This document shows, piece by piece, positions 1 to 8,406 of a stretch of 59,289 nucleotides of DNA. The translations under genes were made by a program, and so were the position numbers. The notes under the pieces were generated by a model, which ran no database searches, had not been told where the DNA came from, and worked only from the letters and a program-made list of their open reading frames with translations. How positions within the stretch are numbered: position 1 is the first letter of the stretch; every line of letters begins with the position of its first letter. Source of the DNA: Thioalkalicoccus limnaeus (lineage in GTDB: Bacteria; Pseudomonadota; Gammaproteobacteria; Chromatiales; Chromatiaceae); the NCBI RefSeq assembly GCF_041197575.1, contig NZ_JBDKXB010000019.1:1-59289 (forward strand), read 5' to 3'.

Positions 1-266
1 GTGAGGAGTACCTGGCCGCGTTTGAGTTGGAAACGCTCGATCTCCGCTTGGGTCGCCGATCCTTCCTTGAAAGGTAGATCCGGGGTGATCCGGTCGTTGT
101 AATACACGTCCGTGTAGTTACAGAGCCGAACCGGCTTTTCATCCTCGGCAATGGTCTTGTCGACGTTGCTGTTGCGAACGTCAGCAAAGAACTTGAGCTT
201 CTCCAACCTCCAACCGAACGGAAGATTTCGGTAGGCATCCTGGACCTTCTCCGGGGCGTCAGTCAT
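1..266 (-). CDS. hsdS: Type I restriction enzyme specificity subunit HsdS (partial, N-terminal)
   Basis: The first 88 residues of a type I restriction-modification specificity subunit, the protein that recognises the DNA target for the HsdM methylase and HsdR translocase. The translation shows the usual start of a target-recognition domain: a W-x-x-x-K-L-K stretch, then PVRLCNYTDVYYN and GSAT-x-x-EIERFQLKRGQVLLT. Its ATG overlaps the hsdM stop as ATGA, so the two are translationally coupled. The gene runs off the left edge of the window, so target specificity and intactness cannot be judged, and no hsdR is visible. Confidence 0.85.
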   Translation of the reverse strand, partial: MTDAPEKVQDAYRNLPFGWRLEKLKFFADVRNSNVDKTIAEDEKPVRLCNYTDVYYNDRITPDLPFKEGSATQAEIERFQLKRGQVLL

Positions 267-2440
267 GCCACCAACCCCTTCAGCAGCCCAGCGATCTCCC
301 GTTCCAACTGGGTGATGTCTGCCTCGATCTCATCCAGCGGCCGCGGTGGCTTGTAGACGTAGAAATGCCGGTTGATGGGGATCTCGTAGCCGATCTTAGT
401 CTTATCGTAATCGACCCAGGCATCGGGCACATGGGGCAGCACCTCGAGCGCGATATAGGCGTCGATCTCGTCGCGAAAGGCCGCGACCAGCCGGTCGTTG
501 GGCTTGTCGGGGCCGAACTCCATGGGCAGGGGCAGGGCTGCGCCGGGCGGCAAGGGGATGCTCTCGGTGTCTCTCAGTTCGCTGTCGGGCTCCGGCCGAC
601 CCTTGCTGTCGTGGCAGATCGCGGCATCGGGGTCACGCTCGCCAAGGGCGGCGAAGATTGCCTTCTTGATCGGAGCGGGGAGCTTCAGGCCGGCGCCCCT
701 GGCGGCGGCCATCAGGTCGGCGTCGAATACGGCGCGGTCCATGTAGCGGCCGTGGCCTTCGAGCGTCGCCAGCACGGTGCGGATGGCCGCTTGCTGTTTG
801 CGACCCTCCTCGATCTCGCGTTCGACCGCCGCCGCGTCCTTGCGCTTTTTGGACGTCGCCAGGTTGGCGAAGGCGGTCTGCTCGTCAAGCTTGGCGATGC
901 GCTCCGGGGTCGCCTCGAAATGCATCCGCAGCGGACGTTCGACCGTCACCTTCAGGAAGCCGAATTCGCGATTCTCGAAGATGCGACAGATGACTCGGGT
1001 CTCGGTGTCGCCGTTGATCGACACCTTCGCCGTCTCGCCGTCCTGGTTGTTGCCGTAGACCTGGGTGAGAAAGCGGATCTGCTCCTCGCTGATCTCGTTG
1101 CGCTTGTTGTTGAGGCTCTTCTTCATCTTCTGGAAGAAGCGGGTGCCGTCGATGAGCTGCACCTTGCCGCGCCGCTCGGTCGGCTTGCGGTTGGTCACGA
1201 GCCAGACATAGGTGAAGATACCGGTGTTGTAGAAGAGCTGGTCGGGCAGCGCGACGATGGCATCGAGCCAGTCGTTCTCGATGATCCAGCGGCGGATGTT
1301 GGACGGCCCCGATCCGGCGTCGCCGGAGAACAGCGGCGAGCCGTTGAAGACGATCGCGATCTTGGAGCCGGGCTGGTCCTCGTCCCCCTCGGCGTAGGGG
1401 TGCATTTTCGAGATCATATGCTGAAGGAACAGCAGCGAGCCGTCGTTGATGGCCGGCAGTCCGGCGCCAAAGCGACCCGCGAAGCCCAGGGTTTTGTGCT
1501 CGCGCTCGACGGTGTCCTTCTGGTCCTTCCACTCGACGCCGAAGGGCGGGTTGGCTAGAAGGTAGTGGAAGCGCCGGCCCTCGAAGCCGTCGCGAGTCTT
1601 GCCGTCGCCGAGGGTGTCGGCGAGGACGATGTTGGCGGTGTCCTCGTCCTTGATGAGCATGTCGGAGCAGCAGATCGCCCAAGACTCGTCGTTGTATTCC
1701 TGGCCGTGGAGCGCAAGCCGGGCGCGCTCGTTCTGGGAGAGGATCAGCTTCTCCGATTCGGAGAGCATGCCGCCGGTCCCGCAGGCCGGATCGTAGATGG
1801 TGCGGTAGATGCCGGGTTTGTAGACGTCCTGCTCGCCGGTGTAGATGAGGTTCGCCATCAGGCGGATCACCTCGCGCGGCGTGAAATGATCCCCGGCCTC
1901 CTCGTTGGCCTGTTCGTTGAACCGCATCACCAGATGCTCGAACAGGTAGCCCATCTGGAGGTTGTCGATCCGGTTCGGGTGCAGATCGATTTCGGCCATC
2001 GCCTTGACGATGGTGAACAGGCGGTTGCTGGCGTCCAGCTTCTCGATCTGGTCGGCGAACTTGAAGCGCTCGAAGATGCGCCGCGCGGTCGGCGAGAAGC
2101 CGTTGATGTAGGAGACGAGATTCGGCGCGATGTTCTCGGCGTCGCCGAGCAACCGGGCGAAGGTGTAGGGGCTTACGTTGTAGAGCGGGTGCTTGCGGCT
2201 CGGATCGGCAGCCTTGCCGAGCAGCCTGTCCATGGCCGCCTCGGGCATCTGTTGGGCCTCCAGCTTCTCCCGCTGCTCGAGCACGGCATCCTTCGTCGGC
2301 TCCAGGACGCAATCGAGCCGGCGTAAAACGACCATCGGGAGCATGACCAGGCGATATTGCGGCGGCCGGTACGGCCCTCGGAGCCGGTTCGCGATCTCCC
2401 AGATCTTTCCTTTCAGCTCTTCGTGCGTCTGCGTGTTCAA
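263..2440 (-). CDS. hsdM: Type I restriction-modification N6-adenine DNA methyltransferase HsdM
   Basis: Methylation subunit of a type I restriction-modification system, transferring a methyl group from S-adenosylmethionine to adenine N6 in the site chosen by HsdS. The 725-residue protein has an HsdM N-terminal helical domain (about 1-150), the SAM-binding motif DPACGTGG at 217-224 and the catalytic NPPF at 297-300, followed by a long C-terminal region that contacts HsdS. Length and motifs look intact. It lies between a small ribbon-helix-helix gene 67 bases upstream and hsdS, which overlaps its stop. No hsdR is in the window; it would be expected beyond the left edge or may be absent. Confidence 0.95.
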   Translation of the reverse strand: MNTQTHEELKGKIWEIANRLRGPYRPPQYRLVMLPMVVLRRLDCVLEPTKDAVLEQREKLEAQQMPEAAMDRLLGKAADPSRKHPLYNVSPYTFARLLGDAENIAPNLVSYINGFSPTARRIFERFKFADQIEKLDASNRLFTIVKAMAEIDLHPNRIDNLQMGYLFEHLVMRFNEQANEEAGDHFTPREVIRLMANLIYTGEQDVYKPGIYRTIYDPACGTGGMLSESEKLILSQNERARLALHGQEYNDESWAICCSDMLIKDEDTANIVLADTLGDGKTRDGFEGRRFHYLLANPPFGVEWKDQKDTVEREHKTLGFAGRFGAGLPAINDGSLLFLQHMISKMHPYAEGDEDQPGSKIAIVFNGSPLFSGDAGSGPSNIRRWIIENDWLDAIVALPDQLFYNTGIFTYVWLVTNRKPTERRGKVQLIDGTRFFQKMKKSLNNKRNEISEEQIRFLTQVYGNNQDGETAKVSINGDTETRVICRIFENREFGFLKVTVERPLRMHFEATPERIAKLDEQTAFANLATSKKRKDAAAVEREIEEGRKQQAAIRTVLATLEGHGRYMDRAVFDADLMAAARGAGLKLPAPIKKAIFAALGERDPDAAICHDSKGRPEPDSELRDTESIPLPPGAALPLPMEFGPDKPNDRLVAAFRDEIDAYIALEVLPHVPDAWVDYDKTKIGYEIPINRHFYVYKPPRPLDEIEADITQLEREIAGLLKGLVA

Positions 2441-2507
2441 CGGTGGTTGTCCTTCTTTCTGACTGCAGCGACGGTCGGCGCCATGCTGTTGTTGTGCCGA
2501 CTTTTGC

Positions 2508-2699
2508 TCACTTGGTTTCCGCCCCGTCCTTCGACGTTGGCTGTTCGATGGGGATGCTATTGCGCCCGCAGTGGTCCCGGATCAGCACCTCGACCATGTT
2601 GGCGATGGAGCGGTGCTCCTGCTGCGCGGCGGTGCGCAGCGCCTCCTTCAGGGCCGGATCGATGCGGAAGGTCAGCGTGGCGGTCTTGGTGCTGGGCAT
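2508..2699 (-). CDS. Small ribbon-helix-helix DNA-binding protein
   Basis: A 63-residue protein beginning MPSTKTATLTFRIDPALKEA, with the beta strand (TATLTFRID) and two helices of the ribbon-helix-helix (CopG/Arc-like) fold. Such proteins bind DNA as dimers and often act as antitoxins or autoregulators. The frame is open further upstream to 2801, but the ATG at 2699 fits the fold and is preceded by a GAGGG ribosome site. It sits just upstream of hsdM in the same direction, so it may regulate the restriction operon; that role is inferred. No toxin partner is visible next to it. Confidence 0.7.
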   Translation of the reverse strand: MPSTKTATLTFRIDPALKEALRTAAQQEHRSIANMVEVLIRDHCGRNSIPIEQPTSKDGAETK

Positions 2700-2800
2700 G
2701 ACGGCCCTCGGCGGCACTCTGCAAATGCACTGTAAGGTACTGCATATTCCCATATAATTCAACGAGTTGTTTTGCCGCAACGAGGACGAGGGGTATCGCA

Positions 2801-2921
2801 CGCGACTTCTCGCCCATCAGCTTTTTTCAACCCACGCCGAACGCGCTGCTGGGGCGCTATTTTCAGGACAAGCACGACGTCTTGAAGGAGATCGCCTTCG
2901 CGGAACTAGGCGAGAGCGGGA
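2801..2921 (+). pseudogene. Coding remnant of an unknown protein, cut by an IS end
   Basis: In the plus frame this stretch reads as a protein-like segment (RDFSPISFFQ, then TPNALLGRYFQDKHDVLKEI) with no start codon in frame on its left. On its right it runs into the IS21-type terminal repeats at 2932. It resembles the beginning of a hypothetical protein seen in related bacteria, but I cannot name the family with confidence. I read it as a gene fragment left by the insertion; it could be chance. Confidence 0.3.
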
Positions 2922-2931
2922 GCTGCCAATC

Positions 2932-3083
2932 GACACCAGGAATTGACCCCTGGGGACACCAAGAATTGACCCCCCGTGGTTACATGGGTCTGTGTTTCCC
3001 CTCAGTTCGCCGGGGCGGCGCTTCTCGCGTAATCGGTAGCTCTCCCCACGGATGGTGACGACGTGGCTGGTGCGAGTGGCCAT
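2932..3083 (-). mobile_element. Remnant of an IS21-family element: IstB tail plus terminal repeats
   Basis: Two 19-base direct repeats, GACACCAGGAATTGACCCC at 2932-2950 and GACACCAAGAATTGACCCC at 2955-2973, differ by one base and sit 23 bases apart. Multiple transposase-binding repeats of this kind are typical of IS21-family ends. Next to them, 2997-3083 on the minus strand encodes SHVVTIRGESYRLREKRR, which resembles the C-terminus of the IstB helper ATPase. The rest of istB and all of istA are missing, so this is a solo, truncated right end. The family call rests on recalled patterns. Confidence 0.6.
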
Positions 3084-3360
3084 GGTCGAGGTACCCGGTG
3101 GTTTTCACTGGTCCAGCTATCGCGCCAACGCCCTGGGTGCGCGCGACCCCGTGGTCACGCCGCATCCCTTGTACCGCGACCTCGGCGGTTCTGACGAGAC
3201 GCGCCTGGCGACCTATCGCCGGTTGTTCGCCGACGAACTCGACATCGAGCTGCTCCAGCGCCTGCGCGACGGCACCAATGGCGGTTTTGTCATCGGTCGC
3301 CCTCCGTTTGAGCGGTAAATCGCCGCCATGGTTGGCCGGCGCACTTGGAAGGGGATTTCG
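3070..3360 (+). pseudogene. Decayed REP-associated / IS200-like transposase, C-terminal piece
   Basis: The plus-strand frame from 3070 reads as the C-terminal part of a REP-associated (Y1-type) transposase: VRVAMVEVPGGFHWSSYRAN, then TPHPLYRDLG, LATYRRLF and GTNGGF. A TAA at 3316-3318 interrupts it, yet the same frame continues with IAAMVGRRTWKG, which matches the family's usual end, so the stop looks like a CAA-to-TAA nonsense change. The N-terminal half with the catalytic HUH and tyrosine motifs is absent and the left side abuts the IS21 remnant. It cannot be active. Confidence 0.75.
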
Positions 3361-3561
3361 AGTAGGGCGTGGCACACTGATAATGCGCGCCGATGGCTGG
3401 ATTTACGACGGCAACCGCGCTCAGCGTAGCATTTCGGTCAACTGCCTTCGGCTATCCGATCGAGCGCCTGTCGCCATGCCTCGTCCCCAAGCACGCCGGG
3501 CCGAAACCGAACCCTTCGAGGTCGTACCCTTCCCGCTCGATGCCCTCTGGGCCGACTGATG

Positions 3562-4521
3562 TCAGACCTCTGGCGTTGCGAGATGGCGCAGGATCCGTTC
3601 CTCGAGCCAGTACTGAGGACGCCAAGGCAGCGGACCGGACAGAAAGCCCACATGACCGCCACCGCGGGTGACTTCCAGCATGACGCCGGGGCCGAGCTCG
3701 TGCGCCTTCGGCACCGTATCCGGGAACACGAAGGGGTCGTCGAGGGCGTGAATGATCAGGGTCGGGGTGTGAATGCGGGGCAGAAACTGGCGGCAACTGC
3801 ACCGCTGGTAATAATCGAACGCACTGGCAAAGCCGTTCAACGGGGCCGTGATCCAGTCATCGAAGCTCTCCAGGTCGTTGATTTGGTCGATGTCCACCGG
3901 CACCGGCGCGGGCCGATTCGCGAACTTGGCGCGATAGGCGAGCTTCAGTCGCCGCAGTAGATAGTCGCGATAGATGCGCGACACGCCCCGGTTCAGCCGC
4001 AGCATCGCATCGCGCAGCACGAAGGGAACCGAGACCGCGATGGCCGTCTTGACCAGCGGCGTCGGGGTTTCGCCGAGGTATTTCAGCAGGATGTTGCCGC
4101 CTAGCGAGACGCCGATGACCGCGAGCACGGGGCCCTCCGGATCGGCTGCGAGCTGGTTCAGGACCTCGGCCAGGTCGTCGCTGGCGCCCGAATGGTAGGC
4201 CCGGGCCAAGCGATTCGGCTCGCCGCTACAGCCGCGCAGGTGCATGAAGATCGGTGAGAACCCAGCGTCGATCAGACGGTAGATCAGCGACCCCGCATAG
4301 TGGGAGCGCAGATTCCCTTCGAGCCCATGGACGAGCAGGACACGGGGTCCCGGGACCCGGGCACAGGTCAGATCGATGAAATCGCCATCGGCGAGCTCGA
4401 TCCGCCGTTTCGGGAAGGCGACCGAGATCCGCCGCCGGACCAGCGTCGGCCAGAGGGTTTGCAGGTGCGCCCCCGGCAGCCACCAGGCTGGTTTGAAGTC
4501 GCTGACCAACCGTTGACTCAT
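3562..4521 (-). CDS. yheT: YheT-type alpha/beta-hydrolase
   Basis: A 319-residue alpha/beta-fold hydrolase of the YheT (EMB8-like) family, presumed cytoplasmic esterase with no settled substrate. It has the family start PAWWLPGAHLQTLWPTL, the oxyanion segment LLVHGLEGN near 62-70, the nucleophile elbow GVSLGGN with Ser139, an acid in HALDDPF (261-262) and His290 in GGGHVGF, so the triad looks complete. It is the last gene of the hydrogenase-direction run; its ATG overlaps the stop of a possible micro-ORF that fills the gap after hynL. A housekeeping role unrelated to hydrogen is equally possible. Confidence 0.88.
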   Translation of the reverse strand: MSQRLVSDFKPAWWLPGAHLQTLWPTLVRRRISVAFPKRRIELADGDFIDLTCARVPGPRVLLVHGLEGNLRSHYAGSLIYRLIDAGFSPIFMHLRGCSGEPNRLARAYHSGASDDLAEVLNQLAADPEGPVLAVIGVSLGGNILLKYLGETPTPLVKTAIAVSVPFVLRDAMLRLNRGVSRIYRDYLLRRLKLAYRAKFANRPAPVPVDIDQINDLESFDDWITAPLNGFASAFDYYQRCSCRQFLPRIHTPTLIIHALDDPFVFPDTVPKAHELGPGVMLEVTRGGGHVGFLSGPLPWRPQYWLEERILRHLATPEV

Positions 4522-4655
4522 GATGCAAAGGCGAGGCCGGCGACGATCCGCTGGTACACCTTCGGTCGCTGCCCGATCTTTCGCGCCCGGCGATGCCTGA
4601 CCACCAGGCGCCGACGGCGAATCACCGGATGGCCGTACTCCGCCCTGCCCTGCAC
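4518..4655 (-). CDS. Possible 45-residue basic micro-ORF between hynL and yheT
   Basis: Two bases after the hynL stop a GTG opens a 45-codon frame whose TGA overlaps the yheT ATG (ATGA at 4518-4521). An AAGGTG ribosome site lies within the end of hynL, about seven bases before the GTG. The predicted peptide starts MQGRAEYGHPVIRRRR and is very basic (runs of arginine, then KIGQRPKVYQRIV), with no hydrophobic segment and no recognised family. The tight packing at both ends favours a real gene, but a short open frame in GC-rich DNA can occur by chance. Confidence 0.35.
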   Translation of the reverse strand: MQGRAEYGHPVIRRRRLVVRHRRARKIGQRPKVYQRIVAGLAFAS

Positions 4656-4656
4656 C

Positions 4657-6387
4657 TCAGGTCACCTTGACCTGGATCCGCTCGCCGGTCGCAGGGTCGT
4701 TCAGATGCACGGCGCAGGCGATGCAGGGGTCGAACGAATGGATCGTGCGCAGGATCTCGATCGGCCGCTGGACGTCGACGACCTGGGTATTGTGCTGCAA
4801 GGCCGCTTCGTAGGCCCCGGGGATCCCCTGCGGATCGCGTGGCCCGGCGTTCCAGGTCGAGGGCACCACGGCCTGGTAATTCGCGATCCGGCCGTTCTTG
4901 ATCCGGATCCAGTGCCCCAGCGCGCCGCGCGGTGCCTCCATGTAGCCGGCCCCGCGCGCCTCGCGCGGCCAGGTCGACGGCTCCCAGAGCCGGTCATTGA
5001 AGGTGCGCGTATCGCCGGCGCGGATGTTTGCGATCAGCTCGTCGTACCAACCCTGCAAGGACTCGGCGATGACCTTGGTTTCGAGCGTCCGCGCGGCGGT
5101 ACGCCCGAGCGTCGAGAAGAGCGCCGAGACCGGCAAATCGAGGTGCGACAGCGTCATCCCGACCAGTTCCCGGGTCAGCTCGTGACCCGTTGCATAGAGC
5201 ATCAACACGCGCGCCAAGGGCCCGACCTCGACCGAGTGACCCTTCCAGCGCGGCGACTTCATCCACGAATAGGCCTGTTCGACATCGAGATGTCGATAGG
5301 GCGGCTTAACGCCGCCGCGGCCGTCGTAGTTCAACGCGGTCTCGCCGTCATAGGGGTGCAGCCCTCGATCGTTGCCGACGCTGTAGTCGTACCAGGAATG
5401 GCTGATGAACTCCTGGATCTCGTCCTCGGCGTGCAGATCGACGTCGTGAATGCTGCTGAGATCCCGGTTCAGGATCACGCCGCGCGGGAACAGGAAGCTC
5501 GCCGGATCCGAGCGGCCGATCGCCGGCAGATCGCCGAAACACAGGAAATTGCCGAGCCCTTCCCCGCGCTCGGCCCAGTCTTTGTAGAAGCTCGCGATCG
5601 CGAGCGTATCCGGGACATAGACCTGGTCGACGAAGACCCGCAGGTTGGTCAGGATCGTCTGGACCTCGGCCAGGCGCTTGGCATTGAGTGCCGAATCCGA
5701 GTTCAGGTCGATCGGCGAGGTGACACCCCCGACGACGAAATTCGGGTGCGGGTTCTTGCCGCCGAAGATTGCGTGCAGCCGCGCCACATCGCGCTGCCAG
5801 GCCAGCGCCTCCAGGTAATGGGCAACCGCCATCAGATTCGCTTCGGCCGGGAGTTTGTAGGCCGGATGGCCCCAATAACCATTGGCGAAGATCCCGAGCT
5901 GCCCGCCTTCGACGAAGCCCTTGAGCCGCCGCTGAACATCGGCGAAATAACCGGGCGAGGACTTGGGCCAGGAGCTGATCGATTGTGCGAGCGCTGCGGT
6001 GGCCGCCGGGTCGGCCTCCAGCGCCGAGACGACATCGACCCAATCCAGGGCATGCAGGTGATAGAAATGCATCACATGATCGTGGATGTATTGGGCGCCG
6101 ATCATCAGGTTGCGGATCAGTTGCGCGTTCGCCGGGATCTCATAGTTCAGAGCATCCTCGACGGCGCGCACCGACGCGATCCCATGCACCAGCGTGCAGA
6201 CGCCGCAAATGCGCTGCGCGAAGGCCCAGGCATCGCGCGGATCGCGGCCCTGCAGGATGGTCTCGATGCCGCGCACCATGGTCCCGGACGAGTAAGCCTG
6301 GGCGATGGTGTCGCCCGCCATCTCGGCCTCGATGCGCAGGTGGCCCTCGATGCGGGTGATGGGATCGACGACGACGCGTTCAGTCAT
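4657..6387 (-). CDS. hynL: [NiFe]-hydrogenase large subunit HynL (group 1e, Isp-type)
   Basis: Catalytic subunit that oxidises or evolves H2 at the Ni-Fe site. The 576-residue protein carries the N-terminal ligand motif RICGVC (Cys61, Cys64) and the C-terminal DPCIACAVH (Cys555, Cys558, His561). Fifteen residues follow His561, the tail normally removed by a maturation endopeptidase after nickel insertion, so the gene encodes an immature precursor as expected. No endopeptidase or hyp gene is in the window. In Thiocapsa roseopersicina the stable hydrogenase has the same split arrangement, hynS-isp1-isp2-hynL. The start has an AAGAGG ribosome site. A 97-base gap with two hairpins separates it from isp2. 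Confidence 0.96.
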   Translation of the reverse strand: MTERVVVDPITRIEGHLRIEAEMAGDTIAQAYSSGTMVRGIETILQGRDPRDAWAFAQRICGVCTLVHGIASVRAVEDALNYEIPANAQLIRNLMIGAQYIHDHVMHFYHLHALDWVDVVSALEADPAATAALAQSISSWPKSSPGYFADVQRRLKGFVEGGQLGIFANGYWGHPAYKLPAEANLMAVAHYLEALAWQRDVARLHAIFGGKNPHPNFVVGGVTSPIDLNSDSALNAKRLAEVQTILTNLRVFVDQVYVPDTLAIASFYKDWAERGEGLGNFLCFGDLPAIGRSDPASFLFPRGVILNRDLSSIHDVDLHAEDEIQEFISHSWYDYSVGNDRGLHPYDGETALNYDGRGGVKPPYRHLDVEQAYSWMKSPRWKGHSVEVGPLARVLMLYATGHELTRELVGMTLSHLDLPVSALFSTLGRTAARTLETKVIAESLQGWYDELIANIRAGDTRTFNDRLWEPSTWPREARGAGYMEAPRGALGHWIRIKNGRIANYQAVVPSTWNAGPRDPQGIPGAYEAALQHNTQVVDVQRPIEILRTIHSFDPCIACAVHLNDPATGERIQVKVT

Positions 6388-6448
6388 GGGGATGCCTCTT
6401 CATCGCGGGCCCGACCCCGCGCCGGGATCGAACCCTAACCGAATTCAG

Positions 6449-6485
6449 GTGGGCCGGGGCCGCGCCCACGCGGCCCGCGGGCCGC
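6449..6485 (-). promoter_or_regulatory. Two strong GC hairpins in the isp2-hynL spacer
   Basis: Directly after the isp2 stop the transcript can form a perfect 16-base palindrome, GCGGCCCGCGGGCCGC (6470-6485), followed by a second hairpin with arms GTGGGC/GCCCAC (6449-6469). There is no U-tract, so a simple intrinsic terminator is unlikely. Such a structure could protect the hynS-isp1-isp2 mRNA 3' end or tune hynL expression; that is inference. Confidence 0.5.
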
Positions 6486-7747
6486 TATTTGTCGACCAAG
6501 TGCTCGGCGAGCATTTCGGTCAGGCCGACCACCGGGATGTCCATGTTGAACTCCTCGAGTCCTTCCTCGAGCTGCGTCCGGCAGGTCGCGCACATGGTCA
6601 CCATGCGCTCCGGCTCGACCTCTTCGATCTGGGCCTTCTTGCGCTTGAAGGCCGAGCGCTTGAGGTCCTCGGCACGTTCGTTCGAGCTGACCCCGCCGCC
6701 GGCACCGCAGCACCACTGGTAGCGGCCATGCTCCTTGAGCTCGACGAAATTCGACGCGACCAGATCCATCAGGTTGCGCTGCTGCTGGATCACGCCGCTC
6801 TTGCGCGCCAGGTTGCAGGGATCGTGCAGTGACAGACGGTCGTCTTCCTTGCCCTCGGTGCGGATGCGCCCGGCGGCGCGCAGATCGTCGAGGACCTCGA
6901 TGATATGGAAGACACGGAACGGATAGGACTGGCCGATCAGATTCGGCCCTTCCCAGCGCACCGCGGTGTAGGCATGGCCGCATTCGGGGCTGATGACGTT
7001 CTTCACGCGCAAGGTCTCGGCGGCCTTGACGACGCGCTCGACGAGCAGCGCCGCGATATCCTTCGAGCCGATCTGAATGCCGGCATTGGTCGCCTCGAAG
7101 CACTCGGTGCTGAGCGTCCAGCTGACCTCCGCGTGATCGAAGATCTTCGTGATCGCTTCCAGGTACTCCGGGAAGTTGATGATCTCCATCGACGACAGCA
7201 GCACCAAGTAATCGACGTCCGGGACATCGATCGGCACGGTCAGGCCGGTGCTGGTCTCGACATGCTTGATCTGAACCTCGAGCGTCTTCCACTGAAGGCC
7301 CATCGGGCTGCCGGTCCGCACGGCCCGGATCGAGGCCCCCATCAGCCCTTCGGGGGCGTGGCCCGAGGCGACCATCCCTTCGCGCGCCTTGCGCACCATG
7401 TACTGGATGTCGTTGCCGACCGGGCAGACCAGCGAGCAGCGACCACACATGGAGCAGGAGTCGTAGAGCAGTTCCTCCCACTCGGCGAGCATCTCATCGG
7501 TGACCCGGCGACTCAGACCGAGCAACCCCTTGAGGCGCCCCCACAGCGTGAACTCGCGCTCCCAGACCAGCCGCAAGGGTTCGAGCTTCAGGATCGGCGT
7601 GTACTTGGGATCGCCGGTCTCCAGATAGAAGGGGCAGGCCTGAGCGCAGACACCACAGTGGACGCAGCTCGAGAAGAAGGCCGCGACCGGCGCGTCGATC
7701 TCGTCGCGAAAGGCTTGCAGACCTCGTTCGAGGGATAGCTCGGTCAT
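6485..7747 (-). CDS. isp2: Isp2: heterodisulfide-reductase-like iron-sulfur electron carrier
   Basis: Cytoplasmic-side iron-sulfur protein (420 residues) that links the hydrogenase to a membrane haem protein. It has two [4Fe-4S] ferredoxin motifs, CVHCGVCAQACPF (Cys28, 31, 34, 38) and CSMCGRCSLVCPV (Cys98, 101, 104, 108), then HdrD/DsrK-type cysteine-rich segments including SPECGHAY, WCCGAGGG and MCATC. The architecture resembles HdrD and DsrK, which handle disulfide or thiol substrates through a special cluster. The start at 7747 overlaps the isp1 stop (ATGA) and has an AAGGGGG ribosome site. The natural electron acceptor is not established by sequence. Confidence 0.92.
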   Translation of the reverse strand: MTELSLERGLQAFRDEIDAPVAAFFSSCVHCGVCAQACPFYLETGDPKYTPILKLEPLRLVWEREFTLWGRLKGLLGLSRRVTDEMLAEWEELLYDSCSMCGRCSLVCPVGNDIQYMVRKAREGMVASGHAPEGLMGASIRAVRTGSPMGLQWKTLEVQIKHVETSTGLTVPIDVPDVDYLVLLSSMEIINFPEYLEAITKIFDHAEVSWTLSTECFEATNAGIQIGSKDIAALLVERVVKAAETLRVKNVISPECGHAYTAVRWEGPNLIGQSYPFRVFHIIEVLDDLRAAGRIRTEGKEDDRLSLHDPCNLARKSGVIQQQRNLMDLVASNFVELKEHGRYQWCCGAGGGVSSNERAEDLKRSAFKRKKAQIEEVEPERMVTMCATCRTQLEEGLEEFNMDIPVVGLTEMLAEHLVDK

Positions 7748-8406
7748 GACGACACCCCCTTGCGACCGAATATGGCGCCGTTGTACCAGCGCGCGATGAA
7801 GGCCGTGAACATGTGCGTCAGCTTCGTGAAGGGCAGCACGATCAGGAAGATCTGCGCCGACAGGATGTGCAGCCCGAGCGCGAGCGGGTAGGGATCGATC
7901 AGCCGGTGATAGGCCAGGTAGCCGGTAATCAGCGGCAGAAAGGTCACGGTCCAGATCAGATAGTCCTCGAAGGTGCTCAAGTGCCGCTTGACCGGGTGCC
8001 GCAGCCGATGGATCAAGGTCGCGACGAGCGCCACCAGCGTGACCGCGGTCACCGCGTCGACGACCGGATTCGGCAGGCCCGGCCAACCGACACCGAGCAG
8101 CGATTTGATCAGTTCGATGTGCGGGATGAACAGCAACAGCGCGATCAAGAAGCCGACATGCCAGATCCAGCCGACCAGCACATCGAACGGCGCGCGTTGG
8201 AAGGTGCCTGGATCGGCGACCGAGCGTGTGACCATGGTCCGCAGCCCCGGGCCCCACTCCCCGCCGCGGGCCTCGGCATAGTTCGGCTTGCGCCCGAGCA
8301 CGAAGATCTCGACCAGACGGATCGTGACCCCCAGCGCGAAGATGGCCAGCGCGATGTTGAACATGGGTCCCTTGACCCAGAGCAGGAAATCCACCGAATC
8401 GATCAT
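7744..8406 (-). CDS. isp1: Isp1: membrane cytochrome b-type subunit (NarI/HdrE/DsrM-like)
   Basis: A 220-residue integral membrane protein with about five hydrophobic helices (near 15-36, 75-95, 115-133, 148-167 and 178-200). Membrane-embedded histidines His83, His96, His180 and His198 are candidate ligands for two b haems, as in NarI, HdrE and DsrM. It should carry electrons between the periplasmic hydrogenase and the quinone pool or the cytoplasmic Isp2. The start overlaps the hynS stop and its own stop overlaps the isp2 start, both as ATGA, so the three genes are tightly coupled. Confidence 0.9.
   Translation of the reverse strand: MIDSVDFLLWVKGPMFNIALAIFALGVTIRLVEIFVLGRKPNYAEARGGEWGPGLRTMVTRSVADPGTFQRAPFDVLVGWIWHVGFLIALLLFIPHIELIKSLLGVGWPGLPNPVVDAVTAVTLVALVATLIHRLRHPVKRHLSTFEDYLIWTVTFLPLITGYLAYHRLIDPYPLALGLHILSAQIFLIVLPFTKLTHMFTAFIARWYNGAIFGRKGVSS

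Noticed and set aside
4300..6438. Open plus-strand frame of 712 codons opposite yheT and hynL
   Set aside because: It is antisense to clear hydrogenase coding sequence, has low-complexity Arg/Asp/Gly-rich translation and no recognisable domain.
6420..6440. tRNA T-arm-like sequence (GGGATCGAACCC) in the isp2-hynL spacer
   Set aside because: No acceptor, D or anticodon arms can be built around it.
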